DNA of 12,387 nucleotides from Desulfuromonadaceae bacterium (lineage in GTDB: Bacteria > Desulfobacterota > Desulfuromonadia > Desulfuromonadales > Geopsychrobacteraceae): the NCBI GenBank assembly GCA_016744555.1, contig JADGED010000062.1, positions 1 to 12,387 of the forward strand, read 5' to 3'. Shown piece after piece: positions 6,322-12,387 of the stretch. Every line of letters starts with the position of its first letter. The stretch's first letter is position 1. A program made the position numbers and the translations under genes. The notes beneath the pieces were generated by a model. That model saw only the letters and a list, made by a program, of their open reading frames with translations. It had not been told where the DNA came from and searched no databases.

Positions 6322-7775
6322 TTACATTTTCAAACTCATACGCTCAATTAGGTGACGTGTTCTGCGAAAAAACACGCCCTACCCCAGTTGCAGCGCCACA
6401 ACTTATCATGTGGAACTCCGCCCTTGCAGAGCAGCTAATGGTTCCAAATAAATTGACGAATGATCGAGAATTCTTAGCAGAAATATTTTCCGGAAACCAT
6501 ATTTTGCCTAGCGCTAAACCCATCGCAGCAGCTTATGCAGGACACCAGTTTGGCCACTTTGTTCCACAGCTTGGCGATGGTAGAGCACATCTACTTGGTG
6601 AATTATCTGACAAACAAGGTAACAGGTGGGATATTCAGCTTAAAGGCTCTGGGCGCACCTCATTTTCTCGAGGTGGTGATGGCCGCTGCGCAATAGGGCC
6701 AGCAATACGCGAATATATAATGAGTGAGGCGATGTCCGCCTTAAGGATACCAACAACGAGATGTTTAGCCGTAGTCAATACCGGCGAACTAGTTCAACGA
6801 GAAACCATATTACCGGGGGCAATTGTTACTCGTGTAGCGGCAAGTCATATCCGTGTTGGCACGTTTGAGTTTTTTGCAGCACGCAGAGATTACAACTCAG
6901 TAAAAACTCTATGCCAATACACCATCGACCGCCATTATCCTGAGTTAAAGCAAGAAAACTCAATTCCATACATTAGGCTAATCAATAAAGTCATTGACCA
7001 ACAAATCAAACTTATCGTTGCTTGGATGCGGGTCGGTTTTATCCATGGGGTAATGAATACCGACAACACTGCCATCTCCGGTGAGACTATAGATTACGGC
7101 CCTTGCGCTATGATGGGGAGTTATGATCCAAATACAGTTTACAGTTCCATTGACCACATGGGAAGGTACGCCTACGCCAATCAGCTTAAAATTTTACAAT
7201 GGAACATGGTGAGATTTATTGAATGCTTGCTACCACTAATCAATCCAAATGTGGATAAAGCAAAGAATCAACTTACCCCATTAATTGCCGAAATACCTGA
7301 GCGCATTGAACAAAAATATATTGAAATGCTGGCAAAAAAGCTTGGCTTGAGCAGCCTTGAGCCTAACGATAAAATTTTAATCGATTCAATACTTAACCAA
7401 CTCAAAAACAAAAAGTTAGATTACACCGTCACCTTTGACCAACTAACTAAGTCCATACGATCTAAAGATATTACCACCCAAATGCATAATCAACTTGGAG
7501 AGGTTTTCAACCTTTGGAAAACTCGTATAGAAGGACAGGATATGCACTCTGACGAGGTACAAAAACTAATGCGACAACATAACCCCGTAGTGATTCCAAG
7601 AAACCATCACGTAGAAAAAGCCATTCAACAGTGTGAACAAACAGGGCAAACAACTTTGGCAGAAAGGTTTCTACAGGTACTTAGCTCCCCTTATATTGAA
7701 CAAGAACATACTTCTGCATACCAAGATCCAGCGAGTGATGGGGATATTAATTACCATACATATTGCGGAACCTAA
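6318..7775 (+). CDS. selO: Protein adenylyltransferase SelO (YdiU) pseudokinase
   Basis: SelO transfers AMP from ATP, bound in flipped orientation, to hydroxyl side chains of target proteins, and has been linked to redox homeostasis. The 485-residue product is full length (E. coli about 478). Visible blocks are AYAGHQFGHFVPQLGDGR (about 72-89), QLKGSGRTSFSR (107-118), RVAASHIRVGTF (172-183) and GVMNTDNTAISGETIDYGP (244-262). By comparison with the characterised Pseudomonas enzyme, Lys109, Arg172, Asp249-Asn250 and Asp259 would be the nucleotide, phosphate and metal residues, so it should be active. The protein ends in Cys-Gly-Thr. This penultimate-region Cys stands where human SELENOO has selenocysteine, so it is a Cys-type SelO. 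The ATG overlaps the stop of the TDT-like gene by four bases. It is convergent with the DMT gene, 11 bases away, and I see no terminator hairpin. Confidence 0.95.
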   Translation: MITFSNSYAQLGDVFCEKTRPTPVAAPQLIMWNSALAEQLMVPNKLTNDREFLAEIFSGNHILPSAKPIAAAYAGHQFGHFVPQLGDGRAHLLGELSDKQGNRWDIQLKGSGRTSFSRGGDGRCAIGPAIREYIMSEAMSALRIPTTRCLAVVNTGELVQRETILPGAIVTRVAASHIRVGTFEFFAARRDYNSVKTLCQYTIDRHYPELKQENSIPYIRLINKVIDQQIKLIVAWMRVGFIHGVMNTDNTAISGETIDYGPCAMMGSYDPNTVYSSIDHMGRYAYANQLKILQWNMVRFIECLLPLINPNVDKAKNQLTPLIAEIPERIEQKYIEMLAKKLGLSSLEPNDKILIDSILNQLKNKKLDYTVTFDQLTKSIRSKDITTQMHNQLGEVFNLWKTRIEGQDMHSDEVQKLMRQHNPVVIPRNHHVEKAIQQCEQTGQTTLAERFLQVLSSPYIEQEHTSAYQDPASDGDINYHTYCGT

Positions 7776-7786
7776 AAAAACAATAA

Positions 7787-8695
7787 CTAACTCGTTGCAG
7801 ACAGACCTGATGATTTGCCACTGCTGCTACTTAGCCATACGCCGCCAAAAACCAGGGCACAGGCGAACCATTGCCATAAATTCAACTTATCTCCAAGGAT
7901 TACCATACCCAAAACAACGCTAAAAACGGGGATCAAGTTTACATACCCAGCAGCTCTACTTGCCGGAATAAGACTAACCCCATAGTTATAACAACCATAA
8001 GCCCCAAAAGTTATCATTGTGCCTAAATATATTACTGCAAAGCTTGCCGTCCCATTCCAATTAAAATCCCAACCAACATCTGGAAGCAACAAAAATGGAA
8101 AGAAAAATATACTCCCAATAAATGCCTGAAAAGCGGTAAGAAAAAGTGCAGGATAATTAGTAGTCAAATGCTTTAAGGACACCGTGTAAATCGCTGCAAA
8201 AACCATTGCTATAAATTCATAAAAATTTCCAAGTAATGGATTTGGGGCATTAAGGCTTGTTTCACTTGCTAAACTCAACCAACAAGCGCCAATAATTGCC
8301 AAGAAAAAACCAGCAATAGACTGCCTGCTTATTCTCTCCTTCAACCAGCTCCATGCGAGTATAGCCACCAATAGCGGTAGCATAGCAGTAATCATTCCTG
8401 CTTGTGATGCACTAGTTAACGCTAAAGCCTTAGCTTCAAAAATGAAATACAAGCAGGGTTCAGAAATACCCATAATCAAAAGGTATTTAATATCTTGACG
8501 GCGCCAATTAACTTTTCTGAACGAAGGAATAAATACAACAAAGCAGAGGCTGGCAATAAACATCCGTCCAAAAATCACTTGCATCGGATGGTAACCCTGA
8601 AAAGCAATTTTCAAAGCGACAAAAGAACTGGCCCAAAGCAACATAGCCATAATTAGACAGATAGTTGGTAACAAACTACGATATTTTTCAGGCAA
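7787..8695 (-). CDS. EamA/DMT-family permease
   Basis: This is a ten-helix drug/metabolite transporter superfamily protein of about 302 residues, made of two EamA repeats (first about 12-140, second about 155-290). Family signatures are LLWASSFVALKIAF in helix 1, GRMFIASLCFV in helix 2, SASQAGMITAMLPLLVAILAW with LKERIS after it, and the matching ASRAAGYVNLIPVFSVVLG in the second half. Substrates in this family range from amino acids to purines and cannot be read from sequence. The start is uncertain. I chose the TTG at 8695 because GGAG lies five bases before it, and the protein then begins a few residues before helix 1; a TTG at 8728 adds 11 residues without a visible Shine-Dalgarno. The first ATG lies inside helix 1. 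It is 67 bases downstream of the YpmS-like gene, probably in the same operon. The Ser/Gly-rich C-terminal tail is short. Confidence 0.85.
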   Translation of the reverse strand: MPEKYRSLLPTICLIMAMLLWASSFVALKIAFQGYHPMQVIFGRMFIASLCFVVFIPSFRKVNWRRQDIKYLLIMGISEPCLYFIFEAKALALTSASQAGMITAMLPLLVAILAWSWLKERISRQSIAGFFLAIIGACWLSLASETSLNAPNPLLGNFYEFIAMVFAAIYTVSLKHLTTNYPALFLTAFQAFIGSIFFFPFLLLPDVGWDFNWNGTASFAVIYLGTMITFGAYGCYNYGVSLIPASRAAGYVNLIPVFSVVLGMVILGDKLNLWQWFACALVFGGVWLSSSSGKSSGLSATS

Positions 8696-8762
8696 TGGAG
8701 CTCCAGTGTTAATAAAAAAAGATGACAATAGATATTAAGAAAGATGGGAAGGATTTAAAAAG

Positions 8763-9449
8763 CTATTTCTTCAGCTTCACCCATAATTGCCCGTCGGCAA
8801 CGGTAATAGAATCAACTCCGGCAGAGAAAGTTTTCCAAAACCCTTCATCGCCACCATATTTTTCAACCAGGTCGATGTTTTTTAGACCTCCCATCCATTC
8901 AGAAGGGATTGGAACGCCCATAACACTAACCCCTTTAAGGATAACTATTGGTCTTGAGCGACTATAGGCTAATTCGACCCCTGCTTTAACACGCAAAGTT
9001 TTACCACCAAATACGGGAAAATCTGGGTCTACCGGTATGAGCAATTTAGCACTGACTAAATTATCGGCTAAATCGATAGCTAACTTATCGGCTAAATTAG
9101 TGTTATTAGCCAACAAGGAATTAATTTCGCGCTCACTGAAGCTGATTGTCCTATTGGCACCGGTTTCACGATAAGCTTCTGGGCTTAGCTTTACATCAGC
9201 AGCCTGTTTGGCATTATCACTTAAACGTGAAGCGGTAGTAGAAGAATCGACCAATTTTTCAAAATTAAATAGCTTTGATTCAAGGTTGCGTTCTTCTTGC
9301 TGACTTAAAGCAACTGGAGTAAAAGGGCTTGGAAAAAGCCATACCCTAACAGCAAAAATAGTTCCTGCCGCAGTGACAACCATCACCATTGTAATGATTC
9401 CAAAAACCATTAAACCGGAAAAACCCTTTTTCTCACCCTTTTCAACCAT
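8763..9449 (-). CDS. Single-pass membrane protein with exported domain, YpmS/DUF2140-like (tentative)
   Basis: The 228-residue product has a charged N-terminus, one hydrophobic segment (about 12-38) and no lipobox, so it is probably anchored with its C-terminal domain outside the cytoplasm. ISFSEREINSLLANN (about 102-116) is followed by beta-rich stretches including VFGGKTLRVKAGVELAYS and PIVILKGVSVMGVPIPSEW. This order of an LteeEiN-type helix and then strands resembles YpmS/DUF2140-type proteins, but I cannot confirm it. The ATG at 9449 has AAGGA seven bases upstream, so I prefer it to the longer frame from 9500, which would start 12 bases before the ferredoxin stop. Residues NLADKLAIDLADNL (118-131) come from a 13-bp direct repeat with a 24-bp period (9061-9073, 9085-9097). 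It lies between the ferredoxin and DMT genes; function unknown. Confidence 0.7.
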   Translation of the reverse strand: MVEKGEKKGFSGLMVFGIITMVMVVTAAGTIFAVRVWLFPSPFTPVALSQQEERNLESKLFNFEKLVDSSTTASRLSDNAKQAADVKLSPEAYRETGANRTISFSEREINSLLANNTNLADKLAIDLADNLVSAKLLIPVDPDFPVFGGKTLRVKAGVELAYSRSRPIVILKGVSVMGVPIPSEWMGGLKNIDLVEKYGGDEGFWKTFSAGVDSITVADGQLWVKLKK

Positions 9450-9487
9450 TACATTTTCCTTAAATAAGGAGAATTCGGTAATTAAAA

Positions 9488-9694
9488 CTAAAAGCCACAA
9501 CCCATACCAGATAAATCTTCCTCAAAAGAGATTGCCTGATTAGGGCAAGCAGGAATGCAAATACCATCAAAATCACATTTAGATTCGTCCAAAACAGCTT
9601 TACCATCCACAAAATTAATTGCTTTTTCTGGGCATACATCAATACAACGGCCACTACCACAACATAACTTTGGATCAATAACAATTTTAGCCAT
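9488..9694 (-). CDS. Small dicluster-type ferredoxin with non-canonical cluster ligands
   Basis: This 68-residue electron carrier has two ferredoxin half-repeats. The first reads CCGSGRCIDVCP (11-22) and the second CDFDGICIPACP (40-51). The canonical motif is C-x2-C-x2-C-x3-C-P, but the second Cys is Ser14 in the first motif (with an extra Cys12 beside Cys11) and Asp43 in the second. Asp at this place is known from Pyrococcus furiosus ferredoxin and Desulfovibrio africanus ferredoxin III, where it allows cluster conversion between 3Fe and 4Fe forms. A further Cys66 lies in the GMGCGF tail. Clusters of [3Fe-4S] type, or mixed ligation, are therefore plausible. The ATG at 9694 has a strong AAGGAG upstream. 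It heads the probable unit ferredoxin, exported-domain protein, DMT permease, with a 38-base gap to the next gene. Its redox partner is not in the window. Confidence 0.88.
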   Translation of the reverse strand: MAKIVIDPKLCCGSGRCIDVCPEKAINFVDGKAVLDESKCDFDGICIPACPNQAISFEEDLSGMGCGF

Positions 9695-9723
9695 TACCTT
9701 TATTCTCCTTTTTCAGTTTTCAA

Positions 9724-9740
9724 AACGATTTCATATCGTT
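9724..9740. promoter_or_regulatory. Inverted repeat AACGAT-N5-ATCGTT upstream of the ferredoxin gene
   Basis: Two perfect 6-bp half-sites flank TTCAT, 30 to 46 bases before the ferredoxin start in the divergent region shared with ilvA. Its size and position suit a repressor operator for the ferredoxin transcript. I do not recognise the half-site as belonging to a named regulator. Confidence 0.35.
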
Positions 9741-9796
9741 AATTTTAGAGCCAACAAATACATTTATTTTTTTATTTTTCAACACTATATCATTTC

Positions 9797-9826
9797 TTGC
9801 AGAAACACTGCTATTGATTATATAAA
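9797..9826 (+). promoter_or_regulatory. Candidate promoter of ilvA
   Basis: TTGCAG (9797-9802) is followed 16-18 bases later by the overlapping -10-like hexamers TATATA (9819-9824) and TATAAA (9821-9826). Transcription would begin near 9832, about 33 bases before the ilvA ATG. The leader is too short for a classical branched-chain leader-peptide attenuator, and no such peptide is visible. The -35 match is modest. Confidence 0.3.
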
Positions 9827-9864
9827 CTTGGAGCAACAATATAGCCTCAAACTGTGGAAATGTT

Positions 9865-11373
9865 ATGCAAGAGATTATTCGACAAATTCTGACCTCAAAA
9901 GTATATGAAGCTGCGGTTGAAACTCCACTTGAGGAGGCAATCAACCTTTCTGCTGAGCTGCACAACAAAATCCTCCTTAAGCGGGAAGATCTACAACCTG
10001 TTTTTTCATTTAAACTCCGTGGTGCCTATAACAAGATAGCTCACCTATCGGCTTCGGAAAAAAGCAAAGGCATAATTGCAGCATCAGCAGGTAACCATGC
10101 CCAAGGAGTTGCATTTTCGGCGCAAAAACTTGGGCTAAAAGCCCTAATTGTAATGCCACTTACCACGCCACAAATTAAAATTGCAGCGGTAAAATCGTTT
10201 GGAGCTGAGATCGTCCTCCATGGCGATAACTATTCTGAAGCAGCTAAGCGCTGCGATGAAATTCAGAAAAAAACGGGGATGACCTACATCCACCCATTTG
10301 ACGACAAATTGGTAATTGCCGGTCAAGGTACCGTAGCAGATGAATTATTGCGTCAAAGTGCCGGCAAACTTGATGCCGTTTTTGTCCCGGTTGGTGGTGG
10401 TGGTTTAATTGCAGGGATAGCTGCTTACCTCAAAGGCTTGTCGCCAGAAATAAAAGTAATTGGGGTAGAACCTGTTGATAGTGACGCCATGTACCAATCA
10501 ATGCAAGCTGATCAACGCATAACTTTAGATTCAGTTGGGATTTTTGCCGATGGCGTGGCAGTACGACAGGTAGGAGAGCTTACTTTTGATTATTGCCGTA
10601 AATATGTGGATGAAATTGTCCGGGTATCAACAGATGAGCTTTGCGGGGCAATAAAGACTATTTACCAAGCAACTAGATCAATAGTAGAACCTGCTGGGGC
10701 ACTAGCTATGGCGGGGATGAAACAATACGTTAAAACTACTGGCATCACTGAGCAAACGTTAGCAGTAATAAATTCTGGCGCCAACATGAACTTTGAACGA
10801 CTACGCTACGTCTCAGAACGCACCCAAACCGGCGAAGGGAGCGAATCACTTTTCGCCGTAACAATACCAGAAAGCCCAGGTGCCCTGCGTCATTTTTGCA
10901 GCAAAATACTCAACGATACAAACATAACCGAGTTCAACTATCGCCTTGCAGAACGCAAGCAAGCACAATTGTTTATTGGCGTGTCGATTGGTGGAGAACA
11001 ATCACGTAACGATTTTACTAGTAAACTAAACAGTGCAGGCTATAACACCATCGATTTAACCGACAATGAACTAGCTAAAACCCATTTACGTTATATGGTT
11101 GGTGGACGATCTGCGGAAGCTATCAGGGAGCGACTATATCGCTTTTGGTTTCCAGAAAGATCTGGTGCCTTGACCCAATTTCTTGCCGATATGGGTAAAG
11201 ATTGGAACATCTCGTTATTTCATTATCGTAGCCAAGGGGGGGAATTTGGACGGGTATTAATCGGTTTAGAGATCCCGGAGCAAAACGATAAATCACTTGA
11301 ATCATTCTTCGACCAGCTAGGGTACCACTACATTGAAGAGACCGACAATCAAGCCTACCGACTATTCTTATAG
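9865..11373 (+). CDS. ilvA: Threonine ammonia-lyase, biosynthetic (threonine dehydratase)
   Basis: IlvA is a PLP enzyme converting L-threonine to 2-oxobutanoate and ammonia, the committed step to isoleucine, in the cytoplasm. The product is 502 residues (E. coli 514). The catalytic domain covers about 1-320: FSFKLRGA places the Schiff-base Lys at 50, SAGNHAQGVAFS is at 74-85, the phosphate-binding glycine loop GGGGL is at 177-181, and the INSGAN segment near 302-307 contacts the PLP ring. Two ACT-like regulatory domains follow at about 326-398 and 421-500, with conserved EFNYRLA, HLRYMVGGR and NISLFHYRS. This marks the long, isoleucine-inhibited biosynthetic form, not the short catabolic TdcB type. 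The ATG at 9865 has only a weak TGGA upstream but fits the family start. Its TAG abuts the convergent neighbour's stop with no gap. No other ilv gene is nearby. Confidence 0.96.
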   Translation: MQEIIRQILTSKVYEAAVETPLEEAINLSAELHNKILLKREDLQPVFSFKLRGAYNKIAHLSASEKSKGIIAASAGNHAQGVAFSAQKLGLKALIVMPLTTPQIKIAAVKSFGAEIVLHGDNYSEAAKRCDEIQKKTGMTYIHPFDDKLVIAGQGTVADELLRQSAGKLDAVFVPVGGGGLIAGIAAYLKGLSPEIKVIGVEPVDSDAMYQSMQADQRITLDSVGIFADGVAVRQVGELTFDYCRKYVDEIVRVSTDELCGAIKTIYQATRSIVEPAGALAMAGMKQYVKTTGITEQTLAVINSGANMNFERLRYVSERTQTGEGSESLFAVTIPESPGALRHFCSKILNDTNITEFNYRLAERKQAQLFIGVSIGGEQSRNDFTSKLNSAGYNTIDLTDNELAKTHLRYMVGGRSAEAIRERLYRFWFPERSGALTQFLADMGKDWNISLFHYRSQGGEFGRVLIGLEIPEQNDKSLESFFDQLGYHYIEETDNQAYRLFL

Positions 11374-12096
11374 TTAACCCTGATCTTCTTCTGACGATTC
11401 CTCGATAATTTGTAACTGTTCAGTTGAGTTTTTATGGGAAATTTGAGTAGAACTATTATTCACTAGTTGCTGCTCTTGATAAACAACCTCACCTTCCTTA
11501 TTGATCATCGTTCCATCTTCCAGCAAAACCATACCAAATTGATCCATTATCTGCATCCGATACTGATGACCAGAATGCAAGGTTTTTTGTTTAATCCGGT
11601 AACTAAGAAACATCCAGACACCGATCCCCAGTGCAGCTGCAACCAAAATTCCAATAAAAGTAAAAAACAAATATTGTGCCGTCGAAGCACCAACCTGAGC
11701 TAAATAAATAACAATAGCATCTAGTTTATAAGCGAGTGCAGTTGCCGCTATCAGCAAAAACATGCTGAACAAAATCGGCAATCTATGGGTAATATGGAAA
11801 AAAGTAGCAATTTTATCAGTTCTGCCGCCACCAAAGCCAGAGGTCGCCGAACGCAGACTTTCATATGGCGGAGGGGATTCATTGAAAAAGAAGCGGTTAA
11901 AAACCAATAAAATCAGGCCGAAAACAAACGTTGTGGCTATAGGAGCGATAAATGTAGCAAACAAATAAGGCTTCCATGGAAATGCTACTCGATCTGTAGC
12001 TAATAAATAAATATAACAAAGGAAGAAAATCAAACCCTCAATACTAAGGATAGTAATCAAATAACTAAAAATACTTCCTAGTAAAGATCGAATCAA
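11374..12096 (-). CDS. Four-helix membrane protein of unknown function
   Basis: I do not recognise this 240-residue protein. It has four hydrophobic segments at about 8-33, 45-70, 103-122 and 138-165. A polar loop of about 30 residues between helices 2 and 3 contains ESPPPYESLRSATSGFGGGR. A C-terminal soluble tail (166-240) includes a short strand-like part QIMDQFGMVLLEDGTMINK and ends in an acidic stretch (EESSEEDQG). With positive residues after helix 4 and an even number of helices, both ends are probably cytoplasmic. The start is a TTG with AGG about nine bases upstream; no in-frame ATG or GTG lies before it, and the first good ATG would remove helices 1-2. The reading frame is long and its composition is membrane-like, so it is very likely real. 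It is convergent with ilvA, sharing a stop-to-stop junction, so the two transcripts probably overlap. Confidence 0.75.
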   Translation of the reverse strand: MIRSLLGSIFSYLITILSIEGLIFFLCYIYLLATDRVAFPWKPYLFATFIAPIATTFVFGLILLVFNRFFFNESPPPYESLRSATSGFGGGRTDKIATFFHITHRLPILFSMFLLIAATALAYKLDAIVIYLAQVGASTAQYLFFTFIGILVAAALGIGVWMFLSYRIKQKTLHSGHQYRMQIMDQFGMVLLEDGTMINKEGEVVYQEQQLVNNSSTQISHKNSTEQLQIIEESSEEDQG

Positions 12097-12198
12097 ATGA
12101 TTATACCTGTTATTTATAGCTTTCTTAGTTTTGTATATTTTTCTTGCAATTTACTATTTAAAATGATAAGTTTGTATTTAAAATTAGCTTAAAATTGC

Positions 12199-12264
12199 TA
12201 AATTGTTGAATTGTTAAAAAAAAAACAATCTAACAATTTAACAATTTAACAATTCAACAATTTA
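12199..12264. repeat. 20-bp perfect inverted repeat containing 8-bp tandem repeats
   Basis: The left arm (12199-12218) is perfectly complementary to the right arm (12245-12264), separated by 26 bases. The right side is also a tandem array of an 8-bp unit: TAACAATT at 12231, 12239 and 12247, then CAACAATT at 12255, with a degenerate copy AAACAATC at 12223. The left arm holds two units in inverted orientation (AATTGTTG, AATTGTTA), followed by ten A residues (12216-12225). The array ends one base into the AAGG ribosome-binding site of the next plus-strand frame. No T-run follows, so a simple terminator is unlikely. Slippage of the 8-bp units, or hairpin control of translation, is possible. Confidence 0.75.
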
Positions 12265-12272
12265 AGGCACAA

Positions 12273-12387
12273 ATGACTTTTCAGAGTTTATCAAAGCAAT
12301 TTTTTGGCAATCCTGCAGCTATTTTTCTGCGGAGGCTAATATTATATTCGTTAGAGTTGTATTTACTGCTAATTTTAATAACAAAAT
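12273..12387 (+). CDS. N-terminal fragment of an unidentified, probably membrane-associated protein (cut off by window edge)
   Basis: From the ATG at 12273 the frame stays open for 38 codons to the end of the window. AAGG ends five bases before the ATG, a usable ribosome-binding site. The fragment starts MTFQSLSKQFFGNPAAIFLR and continues into a hydrophobic stretch (about residues 22-37), so an N-terminal membrane helix is likely. No family can be named from this length. The start-plus-ribosome-binding-site combination and absence of stops in AT-rich sequence support a real gene, but it is too short to be certain. Confidence 0.4.
   Translation, partial: MTFQSLSKQFFGNPAAIFLRRLILYSLELYLLLILITK

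Noticed and set aside
6316..6360. TGA at the end of the TDT-like gene as a selenocysteine codon
   Set aside because: Reading through gives only about ten unremarkable residues before TAG, there is no evident SECIS-like hairpin, and the TGA forms a clean ATGA overlap with selO, so it is a normal stop.
7773..7800. Possible shared terminator between selO and the DMT gene
   Set aside because: There is an A-run but no inverted repeat in the 11-bp gap or adjacent bases.
9720..9968. 82-codon minus-strand frame overlapping the ilvA 5' end and the ferredoxin promoter region
   Set aside because: It overlaps the well-supported ilvA N-terminus on the opposite strand, has no recognisable motif and lacks a convincing ribosome-binding site.
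11762..11968. Plus-strand 68-codon frame inside the unknown membrane gene
   Set aside because: Low-complexity Lys/Pro-rich translation antisense to a membrane-protein frame with clear hydrophobic segments; a shadow frame.
12094..12105. Perfect TATAAT on the minus strand just before the TTG start at 12096
   Set aside because: No -35 hexamer lies 16-18 bases upstream, and a start there would put the first transcribed base inside the coding region, so it is probably chance in AT-rich DNA.
12199..12264. CRISPR-like array or attachment site at the tandem repeat
   Set aside because: The units are 8 bp with no spacers, and no integrase, cas gene or tRNA is near.

Overview
The window is AT-rich bacterial chromosome carrying mostly housekeeping genes, with no rRNA, tRNA, CRISPR array, insertion sequence or phage gene that I could recognise. 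The organism looks Gram-negative. It encodes an E. coli-type aminopeptidase N, a long biosynthetic threonine dehydratase with two ACT-like domains, a SelO/YdiU pseudokinase, a CysZ/EI24-type membrane protein and a small dicluster-type ferredoxin. The ferredoxin and the overall mix make me lean towards a low-GC anaerobic or facultative proteobacterium, possibly a Desulfuromonas/Geobacter relative (Desulfobacterota). This is an inference from gene content, not a proven assignment.

Left arm, minus strand (about 1-4871): pepN, an atypical SDR/YeeZ-like NAD(P)-binding protein, an EI24-domain membrane protein and the N-terminus of ComEC all point the same way and may be one transcription unit. The SDR and EI24 genes overlap by 4 bases (ATGA). 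The two larger gaps (pepN-SDR and EI24-comEC) each hold hairpins without U-tracts, which look more like processing or regulatory structures than terminators.

Centre, plus strand (about 5016-7775): a divergent promoter region precedes a ten-helix TDT/SLAC1-like membrane protein. Its stop codon overlaps the start of selO by 4 bases (ATGA). The pair is the most system-like unit here: a membrane transporter-like protein translationally coupled to a protein-AMPylating pseudokinase. The SelO ends in a Cys tail where eukaryotic SelO has selenocysteine.

Right-centre, minus strand (about 7787-9694): a small ferredoxin, a single-pass exported-domain protein and an EamA/DMT permease, probably co-transcribed. 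The ferredoxin lacks the second Cys of both CxxCxxCxxxCP motifs (Ser and Asp instead).

Right arm: ilvA (plus) runs stop-to-stop, with no intervening base, into a convergent four-helix membrane protein of unknown function (minus). The last 290 bases hold an AT-rich intergenic region with an 8-bp tandem repeat embedded in a 20-bp perfect inverted repeat. It lies directly before the ribosome-binding site of a new plus-strand reading frame cut off by the window edge.

Overall this is an ordinary core-genome segment. The points worth a second look are the TDT-like/SelO pair, the odd ferredoxin, and the repeat structure at the right edge.
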